Positions 25,060 through 32,166 of a DNA stretch of 64,000 bases are shown piece by piece; within the stretch, counting starts at the first letter, position 1; every line of letters starts with the position of its first letter. A model generated the notes under the pieces. That model was not told the origin of the DNA, made no database searches, and was given only the letters and a program-made list of their open reading frames with translations. This stretch comes from JAWLBM01 sp041687675 (GTDB lineage Bacteria > Pseudomonadota > Alphaproteobacteria > Rhizobiales > Pleomorphomonadaceae), in the NCBI GenBank assembly GCA_041687675.1, contig JAWLBM010000001.1:248001-312000 (forward strand), written 5' to 3'. The position numbers were made by a program, and so were the translations under genes.

Positions 25060-26346
25060 ATGCTGACCAGGGAAGTGAACGACCTCCTCACCCAGACCGG
25101 CTCAGACACGCCGATGGGCAAGATGTTCCGCAGCTACTGGATTCCCGCCCTCCTGGCGCGCGAACTGCCCGAGGACGACTGCCCGCCGGTGCGCGTCAAG
25201 CTGCTCGGCGAGCGGCTGCTCGCCTTCCGCGACAGCGACGGGCGCTACGGCCTCATCGACGAGTTCTGCGCCCACCGCGGCGTCTCGCTGTGGTTCGGGC
25301 GCAACGAGGAGGGCGGCATCCGCTGCCCCTACCACGGCTGGAAGTACGACGTCACCGGCCAGTGCGTGGAGGTGCCCTCCGAGCCGGCGGAATCGGGCTT
25401 CTGCCAGAAGATCAAGCTCACCGGCTACCCGCTGGTGAAGGTGGGCGACATCCTGTGGACCCACATGGGCGACAAGGAGAACCGCCCGCCGCTGCCGTCC
25501 TGGGAGTTCTGCAACGTCCCCGACGAGCAGACCTACACCTCCAAGCGCTGGCAGGAGTGCAACTGGCTGCAGGCGATGGAGGGCGGCATCGATTCCAGCC
25601 ACGTGTCCTTCCTGCACTCGGGCGCGCTCAAGACGGACCCGCTGTTCAAGGGCGCCAAGGGCAACCAGTACAACCAGCAGGACAAGAAGCCGGTGTTCGA
25701 GGTGGTGGACGCGCCGGGCGGCCTCTTCATCGGCGCCCGCCGCAACGCCGAGGACGGCCACTACTACTGGCGCATCACGCCCTGGGTGATGCCGAGCTTC
25801 ACCATGGTGCCGCCGCGCGGCGACCACCCGGTGCACGGCCACTTCTGGATCCCGATCGACGACGAGAACTGCTGGGCCTGGTCGTTCGACTACCATCCGA
25901 CGCGTCCGCTCACGCATGAGGAGCGGCAGGCGATGATCGACGGCTACGGCGTCCACAACCAGTATGTTCCCGGCACCTTCCGCCCCCGCCAGAACAAGGA
26001 CAACGACTACCTGATGGACCGCGAGGCCCAGAAGCGCGGCGAGACCTATTCCGGCGTCTGGGGCATCGCCATGCAGGACGCCTCGCTGCAGGAAAGCATG
26101 GGCCCGGTCGTCGACCGCACCAAGGAGAACCTCGTCTCCACCGACAACGGCATCATCATGGCCCGCCACCGGCTGAAGCGGGCCGTGCAGGCGATGATGA
26201 AGAGCGGCGCCACGCCCCCGGGCATCGACCCGGAGCACCAGAAGGTGCGCTCGGTATCCAAGGTGCTGCCCAAGGACGAGCCCTTCGTGGAGGCCTGCAA
26301 GGAGGACCTCCGGGTGCGCCCGGGCGTCAAGCAGACCTCGGTGTGA
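25060..26346 (+). CDS. Rieske non-haem iron oxygenase, phthalate 4,5-dioxygenase type
   Basis: A 428-residue terminal oxygenase. The Rieske domain has CAHRG (near 70) and CPYHGWKYD (near 89). The mononuclear iron site is EGGIDSSHVSFLH (near 173-185). The N-terminus, MLTREVNDLLTQTG, and the flow into MGKMFRSYWIPALL match phthalate 4,5-dioxygenase and related carboxylate-ring hydroxylases. I chose the ATG at 25060 with AGGAGGAC upstream. It probably cis-dihydroxylates or O-demethylates an aromatic acid, fed by the Rieske ferredoxin and the reductase at 22439. The next gene starts 3 bp after its stop. The exact substrate is unknown. Confidence 0.88.
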   Translation: MLTREVNDLLTQTGSDTPMGKMFRSYWIPALLARELPEDDCPPVRVKLLGERLLAFRDSDGRYGLIDEFCAHRGVSLWFGRNEEGGIRCPYHGWKYDVTGQCVEVPSEPAESGFCQKIKLTGYPLVKVGDILWTHMGDKENRPPLPSWEFCNVPDEQTYTSKRWQECNWLQAMEGGIDSSHVSFLHSGALKTDPLFKGAKGNQYNQQDKKPVFEVVDAPGGLFIGARRNAEDGHYYWRITPWVMPSFTMVPPRGDHPVHGHFWIPIDDENCWAWSFDYHPTRPLTHEERQAMIDGYGVHNQYVPGTFRPRQNKDNDYLMDREAQKRGETYSGVWGIAMQDASLQESMGPVVDRTKENLVSTDNGIIMARHRLKRAVQAMMKSGATPPGIDPEHQKVRSVSKVLPKDEPFVEACKEDLRVRPGVKQTSV

Positions 26347-26349
26347 CCG

Positions 26350-26892
26350 ATGCACGACGATGACGACCTCGGCCGCCACCCGGAGCCGGCCCCGACCTTC
26401 GACCGTCCGACCCTGGCGAGTTCCTGCGCCAGGGCCGCGACGGCGGCGGAGCTGCGCTACCGGGTGCCGTACCCGAACTCGCTGCCGCGCGTCTCGCGGA
26501 TCGTCGCCCTGGACCCCGGGGCGGCGGCGGTGATGGCCGCGACCCGCGAGGAGCCCTGGAAGGGCGCCCGCTTCCTCTCCCTCGGCCGGCAGCCGGACAT
26601 CAGCCCGAACGAGGTGACGCTCGTCGGCCCCGAGGGCGGCGAGCGCCTCGCCTCGGAGGAACTCGACGGCGCCGACCTCGTGGTGATGGTCGCGACCAGT
26701 TCCGCGGCGGCGCGGGAGGCGGAGATCATCGGCCGGCTCGCCCGCGAGCGGTCGGTGATGACGGCCGGCATCGTCGTCGCCGGCCGGGACGGCGACGACG
26801 TGGTCGCCGCCATGCGGCCCACCTGCTCGGTACTGGTGATGGCTGCCGACGCCGACTACCTGCCGGCCATGCTCACCGCGCTCAGGGCCTGA
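26350..26892 (+). CDS. Unknown protein, Rossmann-like, in Rieske operon
   Basis: A 180-residue protein I do not recognise. Its first 40 residues are polar. The rest reads as alternating strands and helices (RVSRIVALDPGAAAVMA, ELDGADLVVMVATSSAA, MTAGIVVAGRDGDDVVAAM, CSVLVMAADADYLPAML), like a small nucleotide- or cofactor-binding domain, though I see no glycine-loop signature. It lies 3 bp after the Rieske oxygenase and 4 bp before the first half-permease, so it is in the same transcription unit. Module 2 at 40-45 kb has no counterpart. The gene looks real by spacing and codon use. Confidence 0.7.
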   Translation: MHDDDDLGRHPEPAPTFDRPTLASSCARAATAAELRYRVPYPNSLPRVSRIVALDPGAAAVMAATREEPWKGARFLSLGRQPDISPNEVTLVGPEGGERLASEELDGADLVVMVATSSAAAREAEIIGRLARERSVMTAGIVVAGRDGDDVVAAMRPTCSVLVMAADADYLPAMLTALRA

Positions 26893-26896
26893 CCCG

Positions 26897-27574
26897 ATGG
26901 ACGAGCCGGCCCGACGGACCGGGGGGGACCACGCGCCGGGCGAGGCTCCGGCGCGCGGACCGGAGGATCCGTCCGGCCCCGGCCCCGGCGGTCCCTTCTG
27001 GCGCGACCGCCGCTGGTGGCGCGCCTGGGTCTCGGCCGGCTTCGGCCCGATGTTCTGGATTTTCCTCGCCATCGCCGCGCTCTGCGGCGCGCTGGTCTAC
27101 GTCCTCGAGGGCGAGGCCGCGTTCCGGGCGGCGCTCGTCGAGGACGGGCGGATGGTGGTCGAGACGGTGCCGCGGGTGGTGGTGGCCATCGCGGTGGCGG
27201 GCATGATCTGGGTGCTGATGCCGCGCGAGCGGATCTCGGCCCTCGTCGGCCGCAGTTCCGGGATGGCGGGGCTCGTCCTCGCCACCATCGCCGGGGCGAT
27301 CACGCCGGGCGGCCCCACCTCGGCCTTCTCGCTGCTGGCCATGCTGGGCGCGCTCGGCGCCGACCGCGGCACGATGATCGCCTACATCGCCTCCTGGGCG
27401 ACCCTCGGCATGCAGCGGATCCTGATCTGGGACGTGCCGATGATGGGGCCCGACTTCTCGCTGCTGCGCATCGCCTCCACCCTCGTGCTGCCGGTCGCCG
27501 CCGGGCTCCTCGCCAGGGCGCTGCCGATCCGTCTCGACCTCAAGGGCGAGCAGCGGCTGAGGGACCGGCTGTGA
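26897..27574 (+). CDS. Half-size permease, N-terminal partner (pair 1)
   Basis: A 225-residue membrane protein. About 45 polar N-terminal residues precede about five helices. Key motifs are TIAGAITPGGPTSAFSLLAM (near 133-152) and LGMQRILIWDVPMMGP (near 171-186). The same pattern, [PA]GGP...AF and QR..[IV]-[WY]-[DE]-x-P-[ML]-[ML]-G, recurs in 27571, 43375 and 43977. It resembles one half of a two-repeat permease (COG0701/DUF318-like), but the Cys residues usual in that family are absent. It overlaps the next gene by GTGA and leads to the TPP enzyme. Likely an inner-membrane carrier acting with its partner. Confidence 0.7.
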   Translation: MDEPARRTGGDHAPGEAPARGPEDPSGPGPGGPFWRDRRWWRAWVSAGFGPMFWIFLAIAALCGALVYVLEGEAAFRAALVEDGRMVVETVPRVVVAIAVAGMIWVLMPRERISALVGRSSGMAGLVLATIAGAITPGGPTSAFSLLAMLGALGADRGTMIAYIASWATLGMQRILIWDVPMMGPDFSLLRIASTLVLPVAAGLLARALPIRLDLKGEQRLRDRL

Positions 27575-28068
27575 GCGTCGCCCTCATCGTCCTGCTCGCG
27601 CTGTTCGCGGTGCTCGCCGTCATGGTCGCGCGGCGCGGCCGCGGCACGGCGGAGGATGCCGCGGAGCGGGCGCTGGAGCAGTTCGCCCATGTGATGCCGC
27701 AGCTCGCCGTGGCGCTGCTCGCCGCCGGCTTCCTCGCCAAGCTGATCCCGGGCGAGCTGATCGCCGCGCTGATGGGGCCGGAGGCGGGATGGACGGGGCT
27801 CATCGTCGGCGCCGTGGCGGGGCCGATCATCCCGGCCGGGCCGGTGATCGCCTTCTCCGTCGCCGCGGTGCTGGAGCGGGCGGGCGCGACCCCGGAGGCG
27901 CTGGTCGCCTTCGTGACCTCCTGGAGCCTCTTCACCCTGCACCGGGTGATCACCTACGAGCTGCCGATGCTGGGGCCGAGCTTCCTGCGCCTGCGCCTCG
28001 CCTCGGTCGGGCTGATGCCGGTCGCCGCCGGGCTGATCGCGGCCGCCATCGTGCGGCTGCTGCACTGA
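27571..28068 (+). CDS. Half-size permease, C-terminal partner (pair 1)
   Basis: A 165-residue membrane protein starting with GTG at 27571, overlapping the previous stop. About five helices; motifs AGPIIPAGPVIAFSVAAVLE (near 84) and LHRVITYELPMLGP (near 121) mirror those of the first half. It ends 29 bp before the TPP enzyme start, so it is co-transcribed with it. Its closest relative in the window is 43977-44471, the second half of pair 2. Two coupled genes each encoding one repeat suggest a heterodimeric carrier. Confidence 0.7.
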   Translation: MSVALIVLLALFAVLAVMVARRGRGTAEDAAERALEQFAHVMPQLAVALLAAGFLAKLIPGELIAALMGPEAGWTGLIVGAVAGPIIPAGPVIAFSVAAVLERAGATPEALVAFVTSWSLFTLHRVITYELPMLGPSFLRLRLASVGLMPVAAGLIAAAIVRLLH

Positions 28069-28097
28069 ACGAGAAGATTGTCGCAAGGAGGGGACCC

Positions 28098-29852
28098 ATG
28101 GCCGCGACGGGAGAGGGATACGAGAAGTACCAGTCCGACGTCATCGTCGACCTGATGCAGCGCTACGGGTTCAAGTACGTGACGCTGAACCCCGGGGCGA
28201 GCTTCCGCGGGCTGCACGACAGCATCGTCAACTACGGCGGCAACAGCCCGCAGATGCTGCTCTGCCAGCACGAGGAGACGGCGGTGCAGATCGCCCATGG
28301 CTACACCCGCGTCACCGGCGAGCCGATGCCGGTGATCCTGCACGACCTCGTCGGCCTGCTGCACGGCACGATGGCCATCTACTACGCCTTCGTCGACCGC
28401 GCGCCGGTGTTCGTGATCGGCGCCACCGGGCCGATGGACGAGGCCCGCCGCCGGCCGCGCAGCGACTGGAGCCACACGGCGCTGATCCAGGGCGAGGCGG
28501 TGCGCAACTACACCAAGTGGGACTACCAGCCGCATTCGATCGACGGCGTGCCGGACAGCTTCATGCGCGCCTGGTCGGCCGCGGTGACCGAGCCGCGCGG
28601 CCCGGTCTACCTCTGCTACGACGCCATGCTGCAGGAGGAGAAGCTCACCCGCGACATCCCGCTGCCCCCGCCGGACGCCGCGAAGGCCCCGGCGCCGATG
28701 CCGGCGGACCCGGAGGCGCTGGAGCCGATCGTCGAGACGCTGCTCAGGGCGGAGCGGCCGTGGATCATGGCCGAGTACACCGGCCGCCACGCCGGCAACT
28801 TCGAGAAGCTCGTCGACCTCGCCGAGACCGTCGGCGCGGCGGTCTGGGACCTCAACGGCGCGCTCTGCTTCCCGGGCCGGCACCCGCAGAACCTTTCGCT
28901 CGACAAGGAGAGCCTGCGCGAGGCGGACGCCCTCCTCCTCCTCGACGCCCGCGACTGGGAGAAGGCGACGGCCAGGCTCGACAGCACCACCCGCCGGGTC
29001 ACCTCCTTGATGCGGGAGGACTGCGTGTGGATGGAGGTCGGCTTCCACGAGCTCGGCCTCGGCTCCTGGGCGCTCGACTACGGCCGCTATGCGCCGAAGA
29101 CCTTCTCCGCCCTCGGCGACCCGCGCCTCGCCATGCCGCAGATGACCGCGATCGCGCGGGCGAAGATCGCCGCCGACCCCGCGCTCGCCGGCCGCATCGA
29201 GGCGCGCAAGGCGCGCTGTGGGGAACGGCACCGGGCCCTCGTCGCCGGCTGGCGCGAGGAGGCGAAGCGGAACCGCGACGCGAGCCCCGTCACCCTCGCC
29301 CGCCTCGCCGAGGAGGTCTGGGAGGTGATCCGGGAGGAGGACTGGGTCTGCTCCAACGGCACGCTGAAGGACTGGGCGCGGCGGCTGTGGGACTTCGACC
29401 GGCCCTACCGCCACCCCGGCCGCTCGCTCGGCACCTCCACCGAGATCGGGCTGTCGCTCGGCTGCGCGCTCGCGCACAAGGGCACCGGCCGGATCGTGGT
29501 CGCGCTGCAGCCGGACGGCGACCTGATGTTCGACGCCGGCGCGCTGTGGACGGCGGCCAAGCACGAGCTGCCGATCCTGATCGTGATGTTCAACAACCGC
29601 GCCTACTACAACGACTGGGAGCACCAGATCCGCATCGCCCGCCAGCGCGGCACCGACGAGGCCAAGGCCCACATCGGCATGGACATCTTCGACCCGGCCC
29701 CGGACTTCGGCGCGCTGGCGCGGTCGATGGGCATGTGGGGCGAGGGCCCGGTCGAGCGGCCGGACGAGATCGGCCCGGCGCTCCGCCGCGCCCTCGAGGT
29801 GGTCAGGTCCGGCAAGCCCGCCCTGGTCGACGTCGTCTGCCAGCACCGGTAG
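28098..29852 (+). CDS. Thiamine-diphosphate-dependent enzyme (2-oxo-acid decarboxylase/synthase-like), copy 1
   Basis: A 584-residue TPP enzyme of the acetolactate synthase/benzoylformate decarboxylase superfamily. The Pyr domain has LNPGASFRGLHDSIV (near 27) and the catalytic Glu in CQHEETAVQIAHGYTRVTGE (near 55). The PP domain has the Mg/TPP motif as PDGDLMFD near 472, ending in FNN near 498. The first Gly of the usual GDG is Pro here. I chose the ATG at 28098, behind AAGGAGGGGACCC. It likely decarboxylates or ligates a 2-oxo acid made by upstream catabolism. It follows the half-permeases, and a paralogue with the same neighbours lies at 40688. Confidence 0.8.
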   Translation: MAATGEGYEKYQSDVIVDLMQRYGFKYVTLNPGASFRGLHDSIVNYGGNSPQMLLCQHEETAVQIAHGYTRVTGEPMPVILHDLVGLLHGTMAIYYAFVDRAPVFVIGATGPMDEARRRPRSDWSHTALIQGEAVRNYTKWDYQPHSIDGVPDSFMRAWSAAVTEPRGPVYLCYDAMLQEEKLTRDIPLPPPDAAKAPAPMPADPEALEPIVETLLRAERPWIMAEYTGRHAGNFEKLVDLAETVGAAVWDLNGALCFPGRHPQNLSLDKESLREADALLLLDARDWEKATARLDSTTRRVTSLMREDCVWMEVGFHELGLGSWALDYGRYAPKTFSALGDPRLAMPQMTAIARAKIAADPALAGRIEARKARCGERHRALVAGWREEAKRNRDASPVTLARLAEEVWEVIREEDWVCSNGTLKDWARRLWDFDRPYRHPGRSLGTSTEIGLSLGCALAHKGTGRIVVALQPDGDLMFDAGALWTAAKHELPILIVMFNNRAYYNDWEHQIRIARQRGTDEAKAHIGMDIFDPAPDFGALARSMGMWGEGPVERPDEIGPALRRALEVVRSGKPALVDVVCQHR

Positions 29853-29892
29853 GCGCGGCCGGCGCGGCCCGGCGGCAGCGGCGGGTGTCTGG

Positions 29893-30010
29893 CCGCGGCC
29901 GGCCTTCGGCCACCTTCTCCCCTGCGGGGGAGAAGGGGACAGAGGGCCCCCCGCCCCCTTCTCCCCTCGGGGAGAAGGTGCCCCGAAGGGGCGGATGAGG
30001 GGGCCCCCAA
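29893..30010. repeat. Intergenic palindromic element, probably also a bidirectional terminator
   Basis: Between the convergent TPP and cupin genes lies a GC-rich mosaic of inverted repeats: CACCTTCTCCCC (29911-29922) faces GGGGAGAAGGTG (29969-29980), each also part of its own small hairpin, flanked by GGCCTTCGGCC and CCCCGAAGGGG. Elements with the CACCTTCTCCCC/GGGGAGAAGGTG theme are widespread intergenic repeats in alphaproteobacterial genomes. It could end transcription from both sides. Confidence 0.6.
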
Positions 30011-30026
30011 AGGGGCGGCCGGCCGC

Positions 30027-30614
30027 TCAGTCCGCCGGCGGCACCCAGAGGTCCTCGAAGCCCTCGGCGGGCTCCAGCTGGTCGAACCAGTCGAAGCCGA
30101 TGGCCTTCATGATGCGGCTGTTGATCACCACCACGCGGGCCTCGGTGTCGGCGGTGTTGAAGCGCTTGTGGGCGCAGTAGGGCGGGATGTAGAGGAAGTC
30201 GCCCGGGCCCCAGTCGAACTTCTTCGGGGTCTTGTCCCACTCCCAGACGAACTCGTCCTTGCAGTCGAAGCGCACGTCCCAGTGCAGGTCGTGGCCGGTG
30301 CCCTCGATGACGTAGGCCACCTCCTCGGTGAGGTGCCGGCTGGTGCCGGTCGCCTTCCCCGGGGCGATGAACTGCATGTAGATGTCGAGGCAGCACTCCT
30401 TGGTGTTCATCCGCTCGTTGATGATGTGCTTGATCAGTCCGTCCGCCGAGCGCTCCATCGGCATCTGGTCCCATTTCACCACGTTGAGGCGCTCGTCGTA
30501 CTCCTTGCGGAACTCCTTGGAGGCCTCCAGCGCCTGCGCGTAGAAGTCGACGTACTCGCCGGTGCGGGCGCGCTCGCGCTCGATCTCGCTGAGGAAGGGG
30601 GGAATTGCGGTCAT
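30027..30614 (-). CDS. Cupin protein, second member of cupin pair 2
   Basis: A 195-residue cupin, counterpart of 10576-11175. Motif 1 reads TGTSRHLTEEVAYVIEGTG (near 89), where the usual HxH has become SRH, and motif 2 reads DFLYIPPYCAHKRFNTAD (near 138). So one expected metal ligand is lost relative to the pair 1 member, and activity or metal content may differ. The region before motif 1 (MPMERSADGLIKHIINERMN) is shared with that member. It lies 48 bp downstream of the other cupin. Confidence 0.78.
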   Translation of the reverse strand: MTAIPPFLSEIERERARTGEYVDFYAQALEASKEFRKEYDERLNVVKWDQMPMERSADGLIKHIINERMNTKECCLDIYMQFIAPGKATGTSRHLTEEVAYVIEGTGHDLHWDVRFDCKDEFVWEWDKTPKKFDWGPGDFLYIPPYCAHKRFNTADTEARVVVINSRIMKAIGFDWFDQLEPAEGFEDLWVPPAD

Positions 30615-30662
30615 GTCGTCGGTTCCGGATCTGGAAGAGGGAAGGGGCGGCGTGCGGGCGGC

Positions 30663-31244
30663 TCAGAGCTCGGGGGGCGGGGCGTAGCCCTCCTGGCCCG
30701 GCACCGGCTCCGTCGGCGGGTACTCGACCACCTTCTGGAAGATGAGGTGCATGAACAGGAACAGCGGCTTGGCCTTCATGATCAGCACGATCGTCTCGTC
30801 GTCCGGATCGTCCGAAAGGTGCTGGTGGACGCAGCCGTTCTCCACGATCAGCGCGTCTCCGGCCTCCCAGTCGAGCCGGCGGCCGTCGTGGATGTCATGG
30901 CCCTTGCCCTTCAGCACGAAGAACACGGCGCTGTTCATGTGGCCGTGCTTCTGGCCGTAGCCGCCCGGCGCGAACACGTCGATGTGGGTCTCGATCGACT
31001 GGGCGACCTTCACCGCCTGCGGGTTGATGACCTTCTTGCCGAAGTTCTGCGGCCCGCCTTTCCACTTCAGGTCCTTGGTGTGGTAGACGCGCGGCTGCGT
31101 GAACAGCTCCTGCATGAGTTCGCCATAGGTGCCCTCGAGGGCCCGCACGAAGGTGCGCTTCTTCGTCCAGCGCTCCCAGACCACCTCGCCCTGCTTGTCG
31201 CCGCTGTTGTGGCCCGTGCCCGCCGTTCCGCTCTCGATCGTCAT
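30663..31244 (-). CDS. Cupin protein, first member of cupin pair 2
   Basis: A 193-residue cupin, counterpart of 11177-11770. Motif 1 is GGYGQKHGHMNSAVFFVLKG (near 93), with HxH but a Ser where Glu stands in many dioxygenases, and motif 2 is DALIVENGCVHQHLSDD (near 130). The shared C-terminal signature PLFLFMHLIFQKVVEYPPTE is present. I chose the ATG at 31244, preceded by GGGAGGAGC, instead of the longer frame. It starts the minus-strand cupin pair that converges with the Rieske-permease-TPP run. A ring-cleaving or metal-dependent role is possible but unproven. Confidence 0.78.
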   Translation of the reverse strand: MTIESGTAGTGHNSGDKQGEVVWERWTKKRTFVRALEGTYGELMQELFTQPRVYHTKDLKWKGGPQNFGKKVINPQAVKVAQSIETHIDVFAPGGYGQKHGHMNSAVFFVLKGKGHDIHDGRRLDWEAGDALIVENGCVHQHLSDDPDDETIVLIMKAKPLFLFMHLIFQKVVEYPPTEPVPGQEGYAPPPEL

Positions 31245-31530
31245 TCCCAAGCTCCTCCCGGGTGGCCGCCCCGGCGGGCAGACCGCGTGGGTCCGCCGGC
31301 CCGGGGCGGGCGTGCCGCGGCCGTCGGACGACGGGCAGCCTCCAGGGGACCAGTTAGCGCAGGAGACGCCCTGCGATCCAATAGCCAGACGTGTTGGGTG
31401 CCATAAGCATTCGGTGCTGGCGCGCCGGCGGGCGGTCCGGTTCTTGTATGGCAGCCTCGGCGCGGTCCGCGCGGCGCCAACCGGCGTGCGGACCGGAGGG
31501 CGCCGTGCAGCCTCGAAAAGGAGACGGAAC

Positions 31531-32127
31531 TTGAAGAAAGCACTGGGACTGGGATCGGTCGCCGCGACGGCGGCCATGGTGCCGGCGATCGCCGAGGCGC
31601 ACACCGGAGCGGCGGGCGCTGCCCATTTCGCGGGCGGCTTCCTGCATCCGCTCGGCGGCGCCGACCATGCGCTGGCGATGATCGCGGTGGGCCTCTTCGC
31701 CGCCCACCTCGGCGGCCGCGCGCTGTGGATGCTGCCGGCCGCCTTCGTGGCGGTGATGGCGGGCGGCGCGGCGCTGGGCCTCTCCGGCCTCGCCCTGCCG
31801 CTGGTCGAGACCATGGTCGCGGCTTCCGTGGTGGTGCTCGGCCTCGCCGTGTGGCGCCGGTGGACGCTGCCGCCGGTCGCCGCCGCGGGCCTCGTCGCCG
31901 TCTTCGCGCTGTTCCACGGCCAGGCCCACGCGGCCGAGATCCCGGCCGCCGGCTCCGCGCTGGCCTATGCCGCCGGCTTCCTCGCCGCGACGGCGGGGCT
32001 CCACCTCGCCGGCCTCGGCGCCGGTCTCGCCGCCGCGCGCCTCGGCCGCCTCGCCCCGGCGCTGCTGCGCGCCGCCGGCGCGCTCGCCGCGGTCGCCGGC
32101 CTCGGCATCCTCTCCGGCCTCGCCTGA
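31531..32127 (+). CDS. HupE/UreJ-family metal permease
   Basis: A 198-residue membrane protein with a signal peptide (ALGLGSVAATAAMVPAIAEA), then the HupE signature HTGAAGAAHFAGGFLHPLGG leading into ADHALAM (near 27-53), and six helices. HupE/UreJ proteins carry nickel or cobalt through the membrane. The start is a TTG at 31531 with AAAAGGAGACGGAAC before it; no ATG or GTG fits the signal peptide. No urease or hydrogenase genes are nearby. Convergent to it lies an EutA-like protein with His-rich tails, so cobalt or nickel supply to that cluster is a reasonable guess. Confidence 0.85.
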   Translation: MKKALGLGSVAATAAMVPAIAEAHTGAAGAAHFAGGFLHPLGGADHALAMIAVGLFAAHLGGRALWMLPAAFVAVMAGGAALGLSGLALPLVETMVAASVVVLGLAVWRRWTLPPVAAAGLVAVFALFHGQAHAAEIPAAGSALAYAAGFLAATAGLHLAGLGAGLAAARLGRLAPALLRAAGALAAVAGLGILSGLA

Positions 32128-32166
32128 GGCAGCACGGGCGGGGCCGGCTCGACCGGCCCCGTCCCG

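Noticed and set aside
31361..31400. GCAGGAGACGCCCTGC before hupE, resembling the B12 box of a cobalamin riboswitch
   Set aside because: Only the short hairpin-like core fits; the other conserved blocks of the cobalamin riboswitch were not found up- or downstream, and HupE can also be under other control.
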